A stretch of 64,000 bases of DNA from Burkholderiaceae bacterium (GTDB lineage Bacteria > Pseudomonadota > Gammaproteobacteria > Burkholderiales > Burkholderiaceae_E). The notes under the pieces are model-generated. The model was not told the DNA's origin, did no database searches, and saw only the letters and a program-made list of their open reading frames with translations. The stretch covers positions 3,220,484 to 3,284,483 of the forward strand of contig JAOSJU010000001.1 of NCBI GenBank assembly GCA_027493945.1, given 5' to 3'. Both the position numbers and the translations under genes were made by a program. The stretch's first letter is position 1. The number at the start of each line of letters is the position of its first letter. Positions 7,381 to 17,506 of the stretch are shown here, in pieces.

Positions 7381-7875
7381 TCACGCGGAAGGACGTTGGC
7401 CGGCTCCGATTCCGACGCCGCGATTGCGCGGCTGGCTGCCAGGCGACTGTTGCCGCGCACCCATCTCGGCCGCGATGAAGGCCGCAATCGCGAGCGCGAG
7501 TGCCGTCGCAGTCGCGCCTACAGGCATCGGAGCACCGGTCGCAGCACGAAGCGAGAGGGTGGTGTATAACAGCGGGACCAACAGGGCGCACTGGCCAGCC
7601 AGAGCCGTCCGCCGGGCCCAGGCCTCGCCTCGCACGACCGGGGCGATCAGCATCAGACCCGTGACCGATGTCGCCAGGAAGCCGGCGCTCACGATCTTGA
7701 GCATGCCCAGCGCGAACCTCTGGACGCCCGGAGTCAACGACTCCCACGAACTGCCCGATACGATCGCGTGGTACGGCATGAACTGGTCGGCAGTCCAGTA
7801 GCGCACCGCCATGAACAGGCCGATCGCACCGGACAGGGCGTAAAAGGCGGCGGCAAACTTCATCCAGGCCTTCAT
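7381..7875 (-). CDS. Small four-helix membrane protein, unknown function
   Basis: This 164-residue protein starts at ATG 7875 (MKAWMKFAAAF) with GAAGGAGAT just upstream. About four hydrophobic segments can be seen: residues 6-25, about 53-78, 87-110 and 118-140. The arrangement recalls DoxX-like or other small inner-membrane proteins, but no diagnostic motif is visible. The C-terminal 20 residues are polar and Arg-rich. I do not assign a function. Confidence 0.6.
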   Translation of the reverse strand: MKAWMKFAAAFYALSGAIGLFMAVRYWTADQFMPYHAIVSGSSWESLTPGVQRFALGMLKIVSAGFLATSVTGLMLIAPVVRGEAWARRTALAGQCALLVPLLYTTLSLRAATGAPMPVGATATALALAIAAFIAAEMGARQQSPGSQPRNRGVGIGAGQRPSA

Positions 7876-7997
7876 GCTCGATCTCCTTCGAACTGGCTGA
7901 TGAAATGCGCCGAACGATATCGGCGGCATATGCAGATCAGCTCCGTCCCGAACGCGGATCGAAGTCGTCGCAGCCCCATCAAGGGGTCGACGACGGC

Positions 7998-8408
7998 CTA
8001 CTCGAGCGACTTCCCATCGACGATGCGATGCCAGGTCGCTCTCACGGTGCCTGCCTCGATCCGCCTGTACGTGTCGTCGGCATCCTTGACGATCTGCGCG
8101 CAAGTTTCGTTGCGCTTGCCCCATTGGGTGCAGTGAAGGTTTCCTTCCGCGATCCTCCACTTGCCCTCGGTATCCGAGCCGCCTACCCGCCTGGAAACGG
8201 CGCTCCCGTCCGGCGCGAAGTACAACCTGAACCTGACGTCCTTCTGGAGGTGGAAGGTCATTTCCACGGTCTTCCCCGTCACGAGCCGGGCGATCTCGTC
8301 GCCTGAGAGGGCCTGCTGGGCGAAGGCGGATCCCGCGACCATGACGAAGGCGACCCCGGCTCTACCGCATGTCCTGGCGATTCTCACTGCTGGCCTTCCT
8401 CGAATCAT
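7998..8408 (-). CDS. Secreted small protein of unknown function
   Basis: I start at MIRGRPAVRIARTCGRAG (8408), which gives an N-terminal Arg-rich segment and a hydrophobic core ending in GSAFAQQA, a plausible signal peptide cut. The mature part, about 105 residues, contains ALSGDEIARLVTGKTVEM, FRLYFAPDGSAVSR, EGKWRIAEGNLHCTQWG and two Cys residues that could form a disulfide. The shape (signal peptide, DGxxxGxW-like repeats) recalls DUF995-type periplasmic proteins. The region upstream is unusually AT-rich and separates this gene from the divergent LuxR-type regulator. Confidence 0.55.
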   Translation of the reverse strand: MIRGRPAVRIARTCGRAGVAFVMVAGSAFAQQALSGDEIARLVTGKTVEMTFHLQKDVRFRLYFAPDGSAVSRRVGGSDTEGKWRIAEGNLHCTQWGKRNETCAQIVKDADDTYRRIEAGTVRATWHRIVDGKSLE

Positions 8409-8531
8409 GAGCCGCTCCGCGAGCAGACTATCGCCTGAAAATACCGTCGTTGGTATCCACCAAATGATGGATGTATATTCAAAAAATGATGTATCCGCCA
8501 TCGATCAAATGAGAGACTGGCAGGCTCGGTC
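8409..8531. promoter_or_regulatory. AT-rich divergent intergenic region with short direct repeats
   Basis: This 123-bp region lies between the secreted protein gene (minus) and the LuxR-type gene (plus). It is far more AT-rich than its surroundings and holds related motifs AAATGATGGATGTAT (8462-8476), AAAATGATGTAT (8483-8494) and CAAATGA near 8505. It is the natural place for promoters of both genes and for autoregulation by the LuxR-type protein. Confidence 0.4.
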
Positions 8532-9742
8532 ATGACCGCGCAGGATGCCGACGCTCCCCAGACGTTGACGCCGGAGGCGTTCGACGCGATCGTTGGCGAG
8601 ATCTACAGGGCGGCGGTCGGGGTGACCGGCTGGCAACAGGCGCTCGACCAGGTCGCGGCCGCGCTGAACGCATGGAACGTGCACCTGATGGGCCTGGACC
8701 TGTCGACCGGTGTCATGCTGTTCAGCCACGAGGGCGGCTCGCCGCCGCCGCAAGGCACGCTCGACTACATCAAGGAGTGGCACCGGGTCGACCCGCGCGC
8801 CGACCTGGTGCTCTCCAATCCGCCTGGTCGCTGGTATCACTGCCACGAGCACTTCGACGAGGATTTCGTAGCGAGCAGCCCGTTCTATCGGGATTTCCTC
8901 ATCCCCTACGGGATGCGCTACTCCTCGGGCGCGCGATTCGATCTGCCCGACGGGGTGTGCGTGGTGTTCAGCGCTTCCCGTGGTGTCGGCAAGCAACCGT
9001 ACAACGATGCGGAGCGCGTGGTCCTGCAGCGACTGGGAGAGCACGTCCGGCAGGCCTTTGCGCTGCGCGTGGCCGTCGGCGCGGTGCACAACACCGCGCT
9101 GGCAGGACACATGGTGCTGCGCAGGCTCCAGTACCCGGTGTTCGTGCTCGACCGTCAGGGCGCGATCGTGTTCCGCAATGAGGCGGCCGAACGCCTCGTT
9201 TCGAGGGGGGCGGTCTACGTCGAAGGCGGACGCTTGCGACTTCGCGGCAAGCATGAGGACGCCGCCTTCGCCGCCGCGTCGAAGTCGGCGATGGTGGGCG
9301 CCGAGTGTTCGCCCGGATCGCGCCCCGCTCAATCCCGGCAGCGGCTCGTGCGCTGTCATGAAGGCTTCGACGGTTCCGCCCTGATTCATCTTGCCGCAAT
9401 CCCCCGGCCCGGGCTATGGGCGCATTCGGTTCCAGTGCAGTGACGATTGCGACGATCTTTCAGGCCCGCCAGTGCATACGCATCGACCCGTTCGCGGTGA
9501 GCCAGGCGTACGGGCTGACCCCGGCAGAGGCACGCGTGGCGGTTGGAATAGCCGAGAACAAGACGGTCAAAGGGCTCGCGCGCCAGTATCACGTCGAGAT
9601 CTCGACGCTGCGCACGCAGTTGCACCGCGTGTTCGAGAAGATCGGCGTTCAGCGCCAGAGCGAGCTTGCTCAAGTCCTTTCGAGCAATCCTGTCCTTTGC
9701 GGTGGCGGCGTCCTCGAGGATGGGCACTCGCAGGAGCTATGA
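8532..9742 (+). CDS. LuxR-family transcriptional regulator (apparent frameshift near 9422)
   Basis: The first frame starts at ATG 8532 and encodes about 295 residues with a PAS/GAF-like sensory region (DLSTGVMLFSHEG, FYRDFLIPYGMRY, VFVLDRQGAIVFRNEAAERLV). Near 9420-9425 the coding passes to another frame, which supplies the LuxR HTH: YGLTPAEARVAVGIAENKTVKGLA then VEISTLRTQLHRVFEKIGVQRQSEL. Joined, the protein is about 403 residues, usual for PAS-LuxR regulators of this group. The effector is unknown. Its 3' end overlaps an upstream ATG of the next frame (ATGA), but a better start for that gene is 9772. If the frameshift is real, the protein has lost its DNA-binding domain and the gene is inactive. 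Confidence 0.65.
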
Positions 9743-9771
9743 GACCAAGAATGAAGGGAGGAACGTTCGAC

Positions 9772-10161
9772 ATGGGCGACTTTGTGAAGGGCCATGAGTA
9801 CAGCCTCGATGAGATTCGCGCCGTCCTCGGCGGAGAGACGATGTCGTACCTTCCGCAAAAGGGCAGTCGCATCGTTTGCGGCAGGTTTACGAGCGAGATG
9901 AACCCCGAGGCTCCCGAAAGAGTGCTTGTCGGGAATCCGCCGAAGGTGCAGCGCAAGGCCGAACTCCTGGCGGCGCAAGGTGGCGTCCTGCCGATCTTCA
10001 TGAAGATCGCCCCGGGTCGGTGGGAATTCCAGGGTCCGATGGAATTCGTTGCCTACATCACCGACATGGCCGTCGTCGGGCCGAAAGCCGCAAAGGCAGG
10101 CCGAGCAGGTGAAGTCGTCGGCATGCTGGAGTTCCGACCGGTCAAGGGGACGACTCGATGA
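9772..10161 (+). CDS. Small conserved protein, unknown function
   Basis: I choose ATG 9772 (MGDFVKGHEYSLDEI) because GGGAGG lies 10 nt upstream; ATGs at 9739 and 9751 are possible. The 129-residue product is soluble, with strands and loops such as AVLGGETMSYLPQKGSRIVC, NPEAPERVLVGNPPKVQRKA, VLPIFMKIAPGRWEFQGP. The pattern (G-x-x-Y-S-x-x-E-I, LGG, NPxAPxxVLVG, VPxFxK) feels like a family I have seen as a stand-alone domain, but I cannot name it safely. It follows the LuxR-type regulator and overlaps the next gene by 4 nt (ATGA at 10158), so the last two are likely translated together. Confidence 0.55.
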   Translation: MGDFVKGHEYSLDEIRAVLGGETMSYLPQKGSRIVCGRFTSEMNPEAPERVLVGNPPKVQRKAELLAAQGGVLPIFMKIAPGRWEFQGPMEFVAYITDMAVVGPKAAKAGRAGEVVGMLEFRPVKGTTR

Positions 10162-10672
10162 GCACGTATCTGTCTTCCCGCGTTGGCCGCGGACTCTATC
10201 TCAGTACGCGCGCCCATCCGCTCGCGGTCGCACTTCTGCTACCGGTCTGGCTCACCGTCGGCGTCATCTCGCTGACCCTCAGGCTGGCGCTACTCCTCTC
10301 TCACGCGTTCATTCGAGTACGGATGGAACGCGTGCGTATGGATCTGGAGAAGGCGAAACGGGTCGCCATCGTCAACGCCCTGGCATACGACGCCGTAACG
10401 GCAAACGTCGAAGAGCTCCGCGCGGAGGGGATCGCCGTCTGGACTGTGTATTCAGTCGGCGGGCGGTTCACACCGGCCGCTATCCAGCGGAAGAGGCGCG
10501 CCTTGCCCGCTTGTATCCGACTGACGCCGACAAGATCAACCGGGTCGGTGACTTTCCCTCGGCGTCCAGCGCCCGCCGAGTGGCGAACGGACTTCGCCGC
10601 CACAGTTTTACGTTCGACGAGCTGAAGGAACTCTTTGGCGCGGAGACGGCCCAAGTGAACAAGGAAGCGTGA
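10158..10672 (+). CDS. Membrane-anchored protein of unknown function (apparent frameshift near 10475)
   Basis: Starts at the ATGA overlap with the upstream gene. Residues about 18-52 are strongly hydrophobic (VALLLPVWLTVGVISLTLRLAL) and form one or two membrane segments; the rest is soluble. The frame reads sensibly to GGRFTP, then a second frame takes over with GRYPAEEARLARLYPTDADK and ends DELKELFGAETAQ. Adding one G at the GG of 10475-10476 joins them into about 171 residues. I recognise no family. Confidence 0.45.
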
Positions 10673-10829
10673 GGCCCCTCGTCGGCAGCCATTCGCAAGT
10701 CAACTTTTCTGTCAGGCAACACGACCCCGTCCGTAGTCATGCCCGAACGGCCCAGACTTTCTGGAATGACGTCGCGGGCACGCCTCGCCCACTAGCCGAG
10801 TTGCCCTGATCATCAAGCAACGCGGCCTG

Positions 10830-11162
10830 TCAATCGAGCGTCCTGGAAAGCCGATCCTTCAAGTGCGGTAGCTCGTCGGTCACCGTGGCCCAGAGGATGT
10901 CGCGGTCTACGTCGAAGTACGCGTGCACCAGACGGTTGCGCATCCCGACGATCGCGGCCCATCGGATGTCTGGCACCCCGGTCCGCCCTTCTACGCTGAC
11001 TTTGGCTGCCGCCTCCCCGATTACCTCGACCGCACGCACGAGCGCGAACAGCAGCATCTCGTCGCAATCGAGGTCGGCCCGCTTCCTGCCTCCGATGAAT
11101 CGAAGCGCAGACGCCGCCGCGTCGCGCATGTGAGTCAGGCGAACGATGTCGTCAGGCCGCAT
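10830..11162 (-). CDS. hepT: HepT-like HEPN ribonuclease toxin
   Basis: This 110-residue protein starts at ATG 11162 (MRPDDIVRLTHMRDAA). It carries the HEPN signature RNRLVHAYFDVD, matching R-x4-H-x-Y, preceded by IRWAAIVGM; MLLFALVRAVEVIGEAA is the typical helical core of the DUF86/HepT family. HepT is the RNase half of the HepT/MntA module; its partner nucleotidyltransferase adds AMP to a HepT tyrosine and silences it. The antitoxin gene lies immediately upstream and overlaps this one by 11 nt, the usual antitoxin-first order. All catalytic residues are present, so the toxin looks intact. Confidence 0.85.
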   Translation of the reverse strand: MRPDDIVRLTHMRDAAASALRFIGGRKRADLDCDEMLLFALVRAVEVIGEAAAKVSVEGRTGVPDIRWAAIVGMRNRLVHAYFDVDRDILWATVTDELPHLKDRLSRTLD

Positions 11163-11460
11163 ACTGGACCTCGGCCTGGTTGACGACATCATCGCGGAAG
11201 TAGCGACTGAGCTCCTGCGCGGTTCGCAGATCAACCCGTATTCCGCCGAGCAGTTCGGAGAGCTCGTTCTCGATTTCGGCCATGTCGAGAAGCGTCGGGC
11301 GGGCCTCCGGCATGAACTCGACCAGCAGGTCCACATCGCTGTCCGGGCGCGCAGTGCCCTTCAGCCGCGAGCCGAACAGCGAGAGCTTTCGAATCCGATG
11401 CCTCCGGCAAATGCGTTCGAGCGCCTCTGAATCGATCGGCAAACGTCTGTCCATCGACAA
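11152..11460 (-). CDS. mntA: MntA-like nucleotidyltransferase antitoxin
   Basis: This 102-residue minimal nucleotidyltransferase has the motif LSLFGSRLKGTARPDSDVDLLVEF, that is GS-x10-DxD, which binds NTP and metal. HRIRKLSLFGS and MAEIENELSELLG fit the MntA family. It is expected to AMPylate the HepT toxin encoded just downstream. The start MSMDRR is at 11460. The gene begins 28 bases from the 3' end of the CAT tRNA gene on the same strand. Confidence 0.85.
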   Translation of the reverse strand: MSMDRRLPIDSEALERICRRHRIRKLSLFGSRLKGTARPDSDVDLLVEFMPEARPTLLDMAEIENELSELLGGIRVDLRTAQELSRYFRDDVVNQAEVQYAA

Positions 11461-11487
11461 CTCCCGGCACTCCTGTTGCGCGGTTTC

Positions 11488-11565
<78 letters not shown>

Positions 11566-11670
11566 GCGCCGGCTATCGTACCCGACCGGCGCGCCTCTCC
11601 GACACGCACGGCGGCGCCGCCCCCCCGGATCGCCTTCGTCGCCTCCACGGACAGCGAAGTTCTCGGCCCC

Positions 11671-11958
11671 TTGTCCACCTCGGTCGCCGGAGTCCCCGTT
11701 CGCCCAGGACATCCTGCGCATCCGCCACGAGTTGCGCATCAAGATCCGTCGGGAGCCCGGATTCTCGGATACGACAATGCGCACCCCATCGCGGTTCGCG
11801 GGCGATTCAGGTACGCGGGACGGATCCTTCGTAACGACCACAGGCACCGTCGCGCTGCCGACGAGGATGTTCCGTACGAATTCAGCGAAGCGCATCAAAT
11901 GCTCGGCGATTTCCTCACGGACGTGGATCGAACGCTCGAGGAACTGAAATGTCGATGA
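11671..11958 (+). pseudogene. TumE/DUF6516-like toxin, probably fragmentary
   Basis: The C-terminal part resembles the TumE toxin family: ILGYDNA, NDHRHRRAADEDVPYEF, then MLGDFLTDVDRTLEEL (family pattern RYDNExGKGDHRH...PYxF...LxxDFxxD). The N-terminal part is not convincing in this frame; a better-looking stretch (QDILRIRHELRIKIRREPG) lies in another frame between about 11705 and 11760, so there may be one or more frame breaks, and a run of seven C precedes it near 11625. It overlaps the next gene by 10 nt, as toxin and antitoxin genes of this kind do. Confidence 0.4.
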
Positions 11959-12305
11959 AGACGATCGTGATCGGCATCCTGCCCCAGAAGCAGATCCGCG
12001 CGCGAGCGCTTGCGATCGCCCGGGGCGACCGCAAGCCGAAACCCGGTGAACCGCGGATCTGGTTCACGTCGATGCGGTCGCTGGCCGAAGTACTGAGCGA
12101 CGAGAACCGCGCGCTCCTGCGGGTCATCCGCGAGATGGGGCCCGCCTCGATCTCGTCTCTGGCCGCTGCCACTGGCAGGAGACCGGGAAACCTCTCTCGA
12201 ACGCTCAGAACGATGTCGAGCTACGGGATCGTCGACCTGAAGCGCGAAGGGAACCAGGTGCGGCCAATCGTTCGTACGACGGAGTTCCGGATCCTGGCGA
12301 ATTGA
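11949..12305 (+). CDS. HVO_A0114/TumA-like HTH antitoxin
   Basis: This 118-residue protein reads MKTIVIGILPQKQIRARALAI, RIWFTSMRSLAEVLSDENRAL and a winged helix with ISSLAAATGRRPGNLSRTLRTM and YGIVDLKREGNQVRP. This is the layout of the HVO_A0114/TumA family, small MarR-like DNA-binding proteins that pair with a TumE-type toxin encoded just upstream. The upstream fragment fits that toxin, so this is likely the antitoxin and autoregulator. The choice between start codons at 11949 and 11955 is open. Confidence 0.7.
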   Translation: MSMKTIVIGILPQKQIRARALAIARGDRKPKPGEPRIWFTSMRSLAEVLSDENRALLRVIREMGPASISSLAAATGRRPGNLSRTLRTMSSYGIVDLKREGNQVRPIVRTTEFRILAN

Positions 12306-12366
12306 CGGTTTGGAAGCGGACTGGCCGCGTTTGACATATTGATGTCGGCTAACCATGCTTTGATGC

Positions 12367-12603
12367 ATGCGTACCACCGTCCGCCTCGATGAGCACCTGT
12401 TGGCCCAGGCCAGGCAATACGCCGCAGCCTCGGGCAAAACGCTGACCGCCGTGATCGAGGACGCGCTTCGCGAAGCACTCGCGCGTCGCAACACGAAGAT
12501 CAGGCGCGAGCCCGTGTGCCTGCCCGCCTGCGACGGAGGTGGAGTCCTTCCAGGCGTGGATATCGACGATTCGGCGTCCCTCCTCGAATTGACCGAGTTC
12601 TGA
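12367..12603 (+). CDS. VapB-like antitoxin without a partner
   Basis: This 78-residue protein begins MRTTVRLDEHLLAQARQYAA and continues SGKTLTAVIEDALREALARR, a ribbon-helix-helix fold. Its tail has GGVLPGVDIDDSASLLELTEF, close to the VapB tails that wrap a PIN-domain toxin. A VapC gene would be expected directly after it, but the next 40 bases contain no PIN start and the following gene is a transporter on the opposite strand. It is therefore an orphan antitoxin. No clear ribosome site precedes the ATG. Confidence 0.7.
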   Translation: MRTTVRLDEHLLAQARQYAAASGKTLTAVIEDALREALARRNTKIRREPVCLPACDGGGVLPGVDIDDSASLLELTEF

Positions 12604-12645
12604 GGGTGCTGCTCGAAGTCCGAGCCGCGCGCGCCCGGCCGCGAC

Positions 12646-13584
12646 CTATCCCCCCGCCGCGCGCCGCCGCAACAGCAGGTTGTTCGCCACCAGCGCCCCG
12701 ACCACCACCGCCGCGCCCACCAGCTCGATCGTCTCGAAGCGCGCGCCCTCTGCCGCGCGGAACGCGAAAGTCACGACCGGCATCAGGTTCAACACCAGCA
12801 TCGCGTTCACCGGCCCGGTGCGCTGCAGGCCGGCGTTCCACAGGAACATCGCGACCACCACGCCGGCCAGCGACACGTAGGCGAGCCGCCAGCTGGCCGC
12901 GGGCAGCGCCGAGGTGTCGATGCGCACCTGGCCCAGCGCGTGCGCCGCTGCCCACGCCGCCAGGATGAGAGCCAGCGCCGGCAGCGCGGTCAGCGTCGAC
13001 ACGCGCAGCGCCGACCAGTCGTTCATCCGCGAGGTGGCCGCCGCGTAACCGACCCAGGCGATCGACGCGAGCACCACCAGCGCGTCGCCGAGCAGCTCGG
13101 TGCCGTGCGCGCTCGCCAGCCGGTCGAGGCCGACGCCGCGCGTGACCACCAGCGCGACGCCGACGAAGGCGACCGCGATGCAGGCCAGCGTGAAGGCAGG
13201 CGGAGGCCGTCGCTCGATGATCCATTCGGCGATCGCGGCCATCGCCGGCTGCAATGCGAGGATGATCACCGCCACTTCGGGGCGCGTGAACGACAGGCCC
13301 ACGAACAGCAGCAGCGCGGAGCCGCCGAGCCCGATGCCGCCGGCCAGCAGCACCGAGCGCGCCCGCGCTCCGAGCGCGAACGCCCCGCGCCCCTCCTGCC
13401 ACCACAGCAGCAGCGCCAGGGCCGCGCTGGCGACCACGTAGCGCACCACCGTCACCGAATAGCCGTCGAGCGCGACGAACGCGCCCTTGGCGATGGGCAG
13501 CTGGCCGCCCCAGATCAGCATCGCGCCGAAGGCCGCCGCGACGCCTTGCGCGACGCCGGGATGCGCGGCCGCGGCGCGGGTCAC
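12646..13584 (-). CDS. EamA/DMT-family transporter
   Basis: This 312-residue membrane protein has about ten hydrophobic helices and two EamA repeats: the first with GAMLIWGGQLPIAKGAF and RYVVASAALALLL, the second with LVVLASIAWVGYAAATSR and LVLNLMPVVTFAF. Drug/metabolite exporters of this family move small metabolites or amino acids across the inner membrane; the substrate cannot be told. The start overlaps the stop of the upstream DUF2788 gene by 4 nt, which suggests co-translation. Confidence 0.85.
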   Translation of the reverse strand: MTRAAAAHPGVAQGVAAAFGAMLIWGGQLPIAKGAFVALDGYSVTVVRYVVASAALALLLWWQEGRGAFALGARARSVLLAGGIGLGGSALLLFVGLSFTRPEVAVIILALQPAMAAIAEWIIERRPPPAFTLACIAVAFVGVALVVTRGVGLDRLASAHGTELLGDALVVLASIAWVGYAAATSRMNDWSALRVSTLTALPALALILAAWAAAHALGQVRIDTSALPAASWRLAYVSLAGVVVAMFLWNAGLQRTGPVNAMLVLNLMPVVTFAFRAAEGARFETIELVGAAVVVGALVANNLLLRRRAAGG

Positions 13585-13790
13585 AGGCCGAGGATCTTCT
13601 GGATGATCGACTTCGCGATGAAGCCGAGCATGCCGAACGCGAGCACGAAGAACAGCACGATGGTGCCCGGGCGGCCTGCCTTCGATTCGCGCGCCAGCTG
13701 CCAGATGACGAACAGCATGAACAGGATGAACGCGCCGATCCCGAAGGTGACGCCGAACTCGGAGATCTGCTCCTCGGTGAAGCCGAACAT
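13581..13790 (-). CDS. DUF2788 small membrane protein
   Basis: This 69-residue protein, MFGFTEEQISEFGVTFGIG then ILFMLFVIWQLARESKAGRPGT and VLAFGMLGFIAKSIIQ, matches the DUF2788 pattern of two transmembrane helices joined by a basic loop. Function is unknown. It lies just upstream of the DMT transporter and overlaps it. Confidence 0.75.
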   Translation of the reverse strand: MFGFTEEQISEFGVTFGIGAFILFMLFVIWQLARESKAGRPGTIVLFFVLAFGMLGFIAKSIIQKILGL

Positions 13791-13900
13791 CGGTGCCGTC
13801 CGTTCAGCGAGCCGCGGACGCCGCGCCCCGGGGCGGCGCGCCGCGCGCGGGCCCGATCGCGCCGGCGTGTCCGGTCATCCGGGGCTCCGGGGCAGGAATC

Positions 13901-14329
13901 TCACGGGCGCAGGCGCTCGAACTTCAATCCGCCGAAGCGCTCGAAGTCGCTATCGAAGGACGCGAGGGTTGCCCCATGTTCGATGGCGAGCGCCGCCAGA
14001 TGCGCGTCGGTCACGAAGTTCCGGGCAGTGCCGGATCTCGACAGCAGATTCTCCAGAACTTCGGGGTGCCGGTCGGTGGGATGCAGGACGCGCACCCGTG
14101 GTTGCTCCAGCCAGAAGTTCATGGTGCGCAGGGCGTCGTGCAGGCCAAGAGGCCGCTGCAGGATGCGCGGATGCGTTGCGATGCGGACGAAGCCCAGCAG
14201 GCCGACCCAGGACAAGCCGACGCCTGCAGGCGACGCGAAGGCGTCGCGCAACCACGCGATCGCGACGGAATGCTGCGGCGCTGCCGAGTTCACCGCATAG
14301 AGCAGGACATTGGTGTCGGGCTGCTTCAT
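13901..14329 (-). CDS. VapC-like PIN-domain toxin
   Basis: This 142-residue PIN protein starts MKQPDTNVLLYAVN with the first acidic residue (Asp5), has the second acidic site in the middle, and FVTDAHLAALAIEHGATLASFDSDFERF with the C-terminal TDAHLAALA and DSDF acidic residues. Family members are ribonucleases that cut tRNA or other RNAs. It overlaps the antitoxin stop by 4 nt (ATGA), and the pair is transcribed toward the DUF2788 gene. All expected catalytic acids are visible. Confidence 0.85.
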   Translation of the reverse strand: MKQPDTNVLLYAVNSAAPQHSVAIAWLRDAFASPAGVGLSWVGLLGFVRIATHPRILQRPLGLHDALRTMNFWLEQPRVRVLHPTDRHPEVLENLLSRSGTARNFVTDAHLAALAIEHGATLASFDSDFERFGGLKFERLRP

Positions 14330-14595
14330 CGGCCGCGGCGTAACTTCTCGATCAACTCGACGTCCTCGAGTTCGCCGGCGAGAACGGTGGCCCTGGTGAG
14401 ATCCATCGCAGCCGCGCCCATGTCGAAGACGGGTTGCCTGTATGGCTGCCCAGCCTTCTTCGACTTGCCCGGGGACGCCCGCAGCCCCTCGCGGACCGCG
14501 TCGTTGAGAACCTGCTTGAACGGCGCGCCCGTTTCACGCATGGCGCGCTCGATGAGCACCTCTACGTCGGGATCGATGGTGACCGTGGTGCGCAT
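14326..14595 (-). CDS. Ribbon-helix-helix antitoxin of a VapBC-like pair
   Basis: This 89-residue protein begins MRTTVTIDPDVEVLIERAMRE, with FKQVLNDAVREGLRA completing a ribbon-helix-helix DNA-binding fold. The C-terminal half (MGAAAMDLTRATVLAGELED) should bind the PIN toxin encoded next. The ATG is directly preceded by a long perfect palindrome, an obvious autoregulatory operator, and no Shine-Dalgarno sequence is seen. Confidence 0.8.
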   Translation of the reverse strand: MRTTVTIDPDVEVLIERAMRETGAPFKQVLNDAVREGLRASPGKSKKAGQPYRQPVFDMGAAAMDLTRATVLAGELEDVELIEKLRRGR

Positions 14596-14632
14596 GGCAT
14601 CATGACAGCAACTAACGTGCTGTCATGATGCC
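14596..14632 (-). promoter_or_regulatory. Operator palindrome of the VapBC-like operon
   Basis: GGCATCATGACAGCA at 14596-14610 and its exact reverse complement at 14618-14632 form 15-bp perfect arms around a 7-nt spacer (ACTAACG). The inner arm ends one base before the antitoxin ATG (14593-14595), so repressor bound here would cover the start. This fits the cooperative autorepression known for RHH antitoxins. Confidence 0.75.
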
Positions 14633-14675
14633 AGACTGATGCCGGTGGGTCAATCGGAACTGGCCGGCGCGCCGC

Positions 14676-17382
<2,707 letters not shown>

Positions 17383-17477
17383 GTTTGCCTCGCTGTCAGA
17401 AATCCGGGGGCGACCGCCCGGGCGCGGTCGATGATGAGTCGGCAGAGCCGGTCCGAACGAACATTGGGGAACCAAGC

Positions 17478-17506
17478 ATTATATCAAGTGCGCCTTCGCA
17501 TTGCCA
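17478..17506 (-). promoter_or_regulatory. Predicted promoter for rpoD
   Basis: On the minus strand a perfect TATAAT (17478-17483) follows TGGCAA (17501-17506, 3 of 6 match to TTGACA) by exactly 17 bases. It overlaps the end of dnaG and lies about 96 bases before the rpoD start, so it could give rpoD transcription independent of the operon. Confidence 0.5.

Noticed and set aside
12604..12645. A VapC partner for the VapB-like protein
   Set aside because: The bases after the antitoxin stop encode no PIN motif in any frame before the opposite-strand transporter begins.
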